DNA from: Desulfomonile sp.
GTDB taxonomy: Bacteria; Desulfobacterota; Desulfomonilia; Desulfomonilales; Desulfomonilaceae
NCBI GenBank assembly: GCA_020216785.1
Contig: JAIWNO010000141.1
Span: forward strand, 1 to 10,000
Length of the DNA stretch: 10,000 nt
Reading direction: 5' to 3'
Numbering within the stretch: the first letter of the stretch is position 1; each line of letters starts with the position of its first letter. This document shows, in pieces, positions 6,273 through 10,000 of the stretch. The notes beneath the pieces are model-generated. The model was not told where the DNA came from, made no database searches, and saw only the letters and a list, made by a program, of their open reading frames with translations. The translations under genes were made by a program, and so were the position numbers.

Positions 6273-6485
6273 TCATCCACCCGAAACGATGCCGATTGGA
6301 CGGTCGTAGCGGCGTGGAGGTGCCATGCCCCCAATGTTTCGAGCTGCATAGAATACGTGGTGGCAACTACACAGCGATCATGGGCCGGAAATGCCGATCT
6401 CCGCTTCCGGTACCGAGTCCAGCAATTCTCGCAAGTTATCACGAATTGAATCCCGCTTGTCCCGCGAGCCTGACTTGCCCGGCAT
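6273..6485 (-). pseudogene. Doubtful small frame: split zinc ribbon or UGA-interrupted ORF
   Basis: Two readings overlap here and neither is proven. Reading 1: from a GTG at 6442, MITCENCWTRYR resembles the start of an MJ0042-type zinc ribbon, and after a one-base frameshift near 6370-6371 the next frame gives CSCHHVFYAARN, like its second cysteine pair. Together this would make a roughly 56-residue protein ending at the TGA 6275-6273, broken by one lost base. Reading 2: one frame from the ATG at 6485 runs RDSIRDNLRELLDSVPEAEI, reaches a TGA at 6380-6378, then continues SLCSCHHVFYAARN to the same final TGA. If that internal UGA were selenocysteine it would form a UxxC motif, and a 9-base-pair stem follows it. 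Both could also be chance in a non-coding spacer. No neighbour supports a function. Confidence 0.3.
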
Positions 6486-6593
6486 TGCAGGACCGCCCCG
6501 ACAGAACTTCAGAGAAACGGTTATGGCCAACCTTCGGCAGCGGAAGTGGTCTCACGATTGTTGCCCAGCCCCATTCGGCCACCAATACGAGTG

Positions 6594-6878
6594 TCACTTC
6601 TTCCCGAGTACGGCTCCCTTGAGCGCTTTTGACGGAGAGAACCTCGGCAGTCTCATGGCTTTGATCGTCATCTGTTTACCGGTTCGAGGATTCACACCCC
6701 GACGCGCTGCCATTTCGATAACCCTGAAGGTGCCGAGGTCTGCAATCCGTATTTTCTTGTTTTCGCTCTGCAACGAGGTATGGATCGTATCTACGAAGGC
6801 GGTCAATGCCTGTGCAGCGGCCTTCTTCGTGATGCCTGCACGCTCGGAAACAAGAGCCACGATTTCGGGTTTTCTCAT
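6594..6878 (-). CDS. HU family DNA-binding protein
   Basis: Small nucleoid-associated protein that bends DNA as a dimer. The 94-residue product matches HU/IHF throughout: N-terminal helices (PEIVALVSERAGITKKAA), the IADLGTFRV strand (45-53), and the beta arm RRGVNPRTGKQM with the intercalating proline at about residue 64, ending LPRFSPSKALKGAV. Length is normal (about 90). HU is favoured over IHF because the arm and the C-terminus are HU-like, but the two cannot be fully separated by eye. The start is fixed by AAGGAG (6892-6887) eight bases before the ATG. It is flanked by spacer on both sides, so it is probably a single-gene unit. No clear promoter pair was found: a TTGACA at 6952-6947 has only a TATGGG 14 bases away. 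Confidence 0.95.
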   Translation of the reverse strand: MRKPEIVALVSERAGITKKAAAQALTAFVDTIHTSLQSENKKIRIADLGTFRVIEMAARRGVNPRTGKQMTIKAMRLPRFSPSKALKGAVLGKK

Positions 6879-6886
6879 TCAACGAT

Positions 6887-6892
6887 CTCCTT
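6887..6892 (-). promoter_or_regulatory. Ribosome binding site of the HU gene
   Basis: A consensus AAGGAG lies 8 bases before the HU ATG at 6878 and rules out an overlapping out-of-frame ATG at 6882 as the start. Confidence 0.8.
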
Positions 6893-7562
6893 TTCGCTAT
6901 AAAAAATGTCTCCGGGGACGAGGAACCCCATACCCGGCCCCCTCCTTGTCAATCTCGCAGCGGCGATTCAGGCTCCCCACCCAGGTATCCGCGCCCGCGA
7001 CCTGGGGGAACCCTGACGCGTCAGAGTGATTTAGCTGTCACCGGCCCTCTTTGCGAAGCACACGAGGGTCGAAAACGAGTCGTTTGGCGTCCGCGACGCT
7101 TCTGAAGCCGGTTTGTGTCTAGAAGAAAACAAGAGGCCCTGCACGTACACCTTTCCCGCCATCCCGGTAATCGAAGACGCAAAAGTCGGGCCACACGCTC
7201 AATATGTGGTTCTGTCACTTGGTTTTGCGAGGGAGGCGGCAGTGCGGGGAGTGGCATGATTCTTGCCTTCTTTTGCATCTGTCAATATACTTGACTATAG
7301 CGTCAACATTGTGGACAGCAGCCGCATACTTTTTCGTTTTTCCACCCACCGCCCAATTCGTAGGCCCTGCCCGCGCAACAGTGAATCAGTTGCGCACGCC
7401 ACTTGAAGATGGTATATGCGGGTGGGGCGCCATGCCGGCAGGGTTGCATGCTCGGCGCTTAAGTGCTCTTTTTCATAGGCGGGATAACTCATATCTTTTG
7501 GCGGGTCTCGGGTGAATAGGGAGTCTGGCCTCTCCGCGAGCGGTCAGTCAAGGGCCGGTGTG
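6893..7562. other. Long spacer without a supported gene
   Basis: About 670 bases between HU and the first repeat copy hold no reading frame I can support. Short frames, including 7021-7278 on the minus strand and 7204-7515 on the plus strand, match nothing I recognise and lack ribosome binding sites. The main structure is the GTCAA/TTGAC array at 7281-7306. The segment could be decayed coding sequence, but no family is recognisable. Confidence 0.5.
7281..7306. promoter_or_regulatory. Operator-like alternating GTCAA/TTGAC array
   Basis: Three five-base half-sites alternate in orientation: GTCAA (7281-7285), TTGAC (7291-7295), GTCAA (7302-7306). Centres are 10 and 11 bases apart, about one helical turn, giving two overlapping perfect inverted repeats. 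This is the layout of a dimeric regulator's operator, but no regulated gene is next to it and no regulator can be named. Confidence 0.35.
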
Positions 7563-7771
7563 CAGAGAGTGTCTCAAAATCTTTGCAAAGGGTTCGGTCG
7601 TAGCACGATTTCCCTCTCATCCTCACCCTCCCCTGTAGGAGAGAGGATCAGAAATCGGCTCCAACAGCTTCCCCCCCTCTGTGGAAGGGTCGAGGTGAAG
7701 GCGACAAAGGCGGAAACAGGTCTTAACTGTGCTATAGTTATTGATTTTCGCAGGTTTTGAGACAGCCTCTG
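7563..7771. repeat. MITE-like repeat, complete copy with terminal inverted repeats
   Basis: A roughly 209-base element bounded by 17-base inverted ends that match at 15 of 17 positions: left CAGAGAGTGTCTCAAAA (7563-7579), right end read inwards CAGAGGCTGTCTCAAAA (7771-7755). Each end carries TAGCAC 20-21 bases further in (7601-7606 on the left; its complement at 7730-7735 on the right). Inside, CGATTTC/GAAATCG (7606-7612, 7651-7657) and CCTCTC/GAGAGG (7613-7618, 7641-7646) form a nested stem, and CTTTGCAAAG (7581-7590) is a perfect palindrome. No transposase is encoded. A second member starts at 9871. No target-site duplication is obvious. Confidence 0.75.
7730..7738 (+). promoter_or_regulatory. 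Extended -10 element near the repeat's right end
   Basis: TGC-TATAGT is an extended -10 sequence (TGn plus 5 of 6 matches to TATAAT) pointing out of the repeat towards murA, about 200 bases upstream of its start. There is no good -35. It might drive murA-hisB, but this is inference only. Confidence 0.3.
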
Positions 7772-7940
7772 TAGGCCGGTCCCACTATGCGGGTTGGTTT
7801 TGGTGGAATAGGCATCCTGCCTGTCCCTCCCACGTTGTCTGCGAAATGTCCCCGCATTTGTGATATGCCGTACCAAGCGACGAATCCCGCTCCTTGCGCC
7901 GCCGGCCGGGACGGTTCGTCACGGAAGGAACGTAAAGGTA

Positions 7941-9206
7941 ATGGAAAAGATCGTCATCCGAGGCGGTGCCTCACTCAAAGGGGAGGTGGAAGCCAGCGGC
8001 GCCAAGAACGCCGTCCTTCCCTTAATGTGCGTGGCGCTGCTTACGAGCGACGAAATGACCTTCCATCGCGTTCCGGCCCTGAGGGATATCCGCACCACAA
8101 AACAGCTCTTGCTTCAACTCGGTGTGCGCCTGGACGATTTCACCCCCGGCACGCTCAGGATCAAAGCGTGCGAGATAACAGACCATACGGCGCCGTACGA
8201 GCTTGTTAAGACCATGAGAGCGTCGGTGCTCGCACTCGGACCGCTCATGGCGCGGGAAGGGCGTGCAGACGTGAGTCTACCGGGCGGTTGCGCGATCGGC
8301 GCCAGACCTATCGACCAGCACCTCAAGGGGTTGGAGGCGATGGGGGCCGAAATTCAGCTCGACAAGGGGTACGTGATCGCCCGTGCGGACAGGCTTAGAG
8401 CTACCGATTTCACTTTTGACCTCAAGACCGTGACCGGCACGGAGAACCTCATCATGGCGGCCTCACTTGCCAAGGGGACCACTGTGCTCCGAAATTGCGC
8501 GGTCGAACCGGAAGTGGGCGAGCTTATCCATGTCCTCAACCGCATGGGCGCGGCCATTGAAGGGGCCGGCACGGAGACGCTCGTCATCGAAGGGCGGGAT
8601 CGACTTCACGGAGTTGTTCACGAGGTTATGCCCGACCGGATCGAGGTGGGCTCGTATCTCATCGCGGCCGCGATCACCGGGGGCGACGTGACGGTCACCA
8701 ACTCCAGGCCGGACCATGTGTCCGCTCTGTTGGACAAACTCCAGGAGGTCGGCCTGCAGGTCGACGTGGGAGAGGATTCCGTTCGGGTGAGATCCAACGG
8801 CCCAATCGCCGGTCGAGACGTCTCGACCGACCCGTATCCCGGCTTTGCAACGGACCTTCAGGCCCAGTACATGGCGCTGATGTCACTGGCCCAGGGCACG
8901 AGCGTCATCAGGGAGAACGTATTCGAAAACCGGTTCATGCACGTGCAGGAGCTTGTCCGCATGGGCGCGGATATCCGTGTTTCGGGCCGCGCAGCTACAG
9001 TTCGCGGGGTGCGGTCGCTCTCCGGCGCGCACGTGCAGGCCACGGACCTGCGGGCGAGCGCATCGCTCGTCCTGGCGGGGCTTGCTGCCGAGGGCAGCAC
9101 CCATATTCACCGGGTTTATCATCTGGATCGAGGGTATGACCGTCTCGACGAGAAGCTGCGGAACCTCGGCGCGGATGTGACCCGCGAGAAGGACGACATT
9201 GTCTGA
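7941..9206 (+). CDS. murA: UDP-N-acetylglucosamine 1-carboxyvinyltransferase
   Basis: First committed step of peptidoglycan synthesis: transfers enolpyruvate from phosphoenolpyruvate to UDP-GlcNAc in the cytoplasm. The product has 421 residues (E. coli 419). Key residues are all present: K22 and N23 (ASGAKNA), the loop cysteine C117 in LPGGCAIGARP (E. coli C115, the fosfomycin target; having Cys rather than Asp predicts the sensitive form), D305 in GFATDLQAQ, R371 in DLRASAS and R397 in HLDRGY. The start MEKIVIRGG at 7941 is the family N-terminus; an upstream in-frame ATG at 7860 would add 27 residues unlike MurA. A GGAAGGA ribosome binding site is rather far (about 11 bases). Its last codons overlap or abut hisB. 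The repeat copy ending at 7771 lies upstream. Confidence 0.97.
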   Translation: MEKIVIRGGASLKGEVEASGAKNAVLPLMCVALLTSDEMTFHRVPALRDIRTTKQLLLQLGVRLDDFTPGTLRIKACEITDHTAPYELVKTMRASVLALGPLMAREGRADVSLPGGCAIGARPIDQHLKGLEAMGAEIQLDKGYVIARADRLRATDFTFDLKTVTGTENLIMAASLAKGTTVLRNCAVEPEVGELIHVLNRMGAAIEGAGTETLVIEGRDRLHGVVHEVMPDRIEVGSYLIAAAITGGDVTVTNSRPDHVSALLDKLQEVGLQVDVGEDSVRVRSNGPIAGRDVSTDPYPGFATDLQAQYMALMSLAQGTSVIRENVFENRFMHVQELVRMGADIRVSGRAATVRGVRSLSGAHVQATDLRASASLVLAGLAAEGSTHIHRVYHLDRGYDRLDEKLRNLGADVTREKDDIV

Positions 9207-9231
9207 AGCACGCAAAGAAAGTCGAGGAAAG

Positions 9232-9837
9232 ATGAGGACCGCGGATGCGTCCCTCCGGACGTCCGAGACCGATGTCGTGATCCGGCTGTCTCTGGACGGC
9301 ACGGGAAAAGCCGTGCTCGATACAGGCATCGGCTTTTTCGATCACATGCTGGACCACGTTGCGCGGCATGGATTGCTCGACCTTGAAATCAAGGCCAAAG
9401 GCGACCTCCATGTGGATCATCACCACACCGTCGAAGACGTGGGCATCTGCATGGGTGAAGCGCTCAGCTCAGCTCTGGGCGAAAAGGCAGGGATTCGTCG
9501 GTACGGCTCCGCGTCCGTGCCCATGGACGAGGCACTCGCGACGGTAAGCCTCGATCTTTCCGGCCGGCCGTTCCTCGTGTACTCCAATCCGTTGGACAAC
9601 CGACGTGCGGGTGACTTCCTGCTGGACCTCGTGCCGGTCTTCCTGCAAGCGCTGGTGGACCGAGGCGGCATCACTCTGCATGCGGCGGTGGTATATGCGA
9701 CCAACCCCCACCACGCGGCCGAGGCGTTATTCAAAGCTCTCGGCAGGGCGCTTCGGGAAGCGATGGAACTCGACGCCAGAGTTGTCGGGGTTCCTTCCAC
9801 TAAGGGAGTTCTGGCAAAAGGCGGAAGAAAAAGGTAG
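9232..9837 (+). CDS. hisB: Imidazoleglycerol-phosphate dehydratase
   Basis: Sixth step of histidine synthesis: dehydrates imidazole glycerol phosphate to imidazole acetol phosphate, using manganese bound by histidines. The 201-residue product is the monofunctional form, without the phosphatase domain fused in E. coli HisB. Signature motifs: FDHMLDH (36-42), DHHHTVEDVG (62-71), NPHHAAEALFKALGRAL (158-174) and the C-terminal STKGVL (189-194). The ATG at 9232 gives the typical N-terminus MRTADAS..T.ETD and has GAGGA a short distance upstream (3-4 bases). A TTG at 9199 with AAGGA upstream would overlap murA by 8 bases and add 11 residues; it is a weaker choice. It is co-directional with murA, 25 bases after its stop. 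No other his gene follows before the window end; a repeat does. Confidence 0.95.
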   Translation: MRTADASLRTSETDVVIRLSLDGTGKAVLDTGIGFFDHMLDHVARHGLLDLEIKAKGDLHVDHHHTVEDVGICMGEALSSALGEKAGIRRYGSASVPMDEALATVSLDLSGRPFLVYSNPLDNRRAGDFLLDLVPVFLQALVDRGGITLHAAVVYATNPHHAAEALFKALGRALREAMELDARVVGVPSTKGVLAKGGRKR

Positions 9838-9870
9838 GTTCACTGCTGGACTCATGTGGGGCAGGCTGGA

Positions 9871-10000
9871 AGAGGCTGTCTCAAAACTTGGGAGGATTTG
9901 AAAATCGTAGCACGACGGGTCCTAGAACGGGTCTTTGCAACCCTCACCCCGGCCCTCTCCCTCAGAGAGAGGGTTAGGGTGAGGGGGTAATCGTGCTACG
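9871..10000. repeat. Second copy of the repeat family, cut by the window end
   Basis: It begins AGAGGCTGTCTCAAAAC (9871-9887), the same as the right end of the 7563-7771 element read inwards, with TAGCAC again 21 bases further in (from 9908). CGTAGCACGA (9906-9915) is repeated inverted as TCGTGCTACG (9991-10000). Between them is a nested palindrome: CCCTCAC (9941-9947) with GTGAGGG (9979-9985), and CCCTCTC (9953-9959) with GAGAGGG (9967-9973). This inner part resembles the 'CCCTCACCC...GAGAGGG' palindromes dispersed in many proteobacterial genomes. The whole 9906-10000 segment can fold as one long hairpin 69 bases after hisB. The far terminal repeat would lie beyond the window. Confidence 0.75.

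Noticed and set aside
6927..6952. TTGACA upstream of the HU gene as a promoter
   Set aside because: The only -10-like hexamer (TATGGG) is 14 bases away, too close for sigma70, and the match is poor.
6391..7029. 212-residue plus-strand frame over the HU gene
   Set aside because: It is antisense to the clear HU gene and resembles no protein I know.
7021..7278. 85-residue minus-strand frame in the long spacer
   Set aside because: No ribosome binding site, arginine-rich composition typical of out-of-frame GC-rich DNA, no family resemblance in this or the neighbouring frames.
7204..7515. 103-residue plus-strand frame with a hydrophobic stretch
   Set aside because: It runs through the GTCAA array, has no ribosome binding site and no recognisable features beyond one hydrophobic segment.
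7574..7876. 100-residue minus-strand frame inside the repeat
   Set aside because: It lies almost wholly within the repeat and its palindromes. Such frames recur with every repeat copy and are not genes.

Overview
The window is a GC-rich bacterial chromosome segment with ordinary housekeeping genes, a selenocysteine tRNA, and a repeat-rich, decaying central zone. The gene content (RNase E/G, EngB, RidA, HU, MurA, HisB, a UCA-anticodon tRNA-Sec) suggests a Gram-negative bacterium. A Desulfobacterota or deltaproteobacterium-like lineage would fit, but this is inferred from general resemblance and not shown by any marker.

Region 1 (7-2632, minus strand): engB, a ribosome-assembly GTPase, lies upstream of an RNase E/G gene in the same direction. 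Region 2 (2633-3164): ridA reads away from engB across a 136-base divergent spacer with a recognisable promoter and a strong ribosome binding site. Region 3 (3336-4983, minus strand): a radical SAM enzyme, then tRNA-Sec, then a small probably exported DUF3887-like protein, closely spaced. The tRNA shows that the organism encodes at least the tRNA for UGA recoding as selenocysteine.

Region 4 (4984-6154, plus strand): a repeat-like palindrome, then an intact ogt-type DNA alkyl-cysteine transferase. Immediately after its stop comes a decayed C-terminal remnant of a class V aminotransferase, broken by several frameshifts but still followed by its terminator hairpin. Region 5 (6155-7562): mostly non-coding, with an HU-family gene on the minus strand, a doubtful small reading frame at 6273-6485 (a frameshifted zinc ribbon or a UGA-interrupted ORF), and an operator-like GTCAA/TTGAC array.

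Region 6 (7563-10000): murA and hisB overlap or abut in one plus-strand unit. They are bracketed by two members of one repeat family: a complete copy at 7563-7771 with terminal inverted repeats, and a copy starting at 9871 and running off the window end. Apart from the core genes, the points of most interest are this repeat family, the aminotransferase pseudogene, and the possible UGA-containing frame close to a tRNA-Sec. I found no CRISPR array, transposase, phage gene or obvious defence system.
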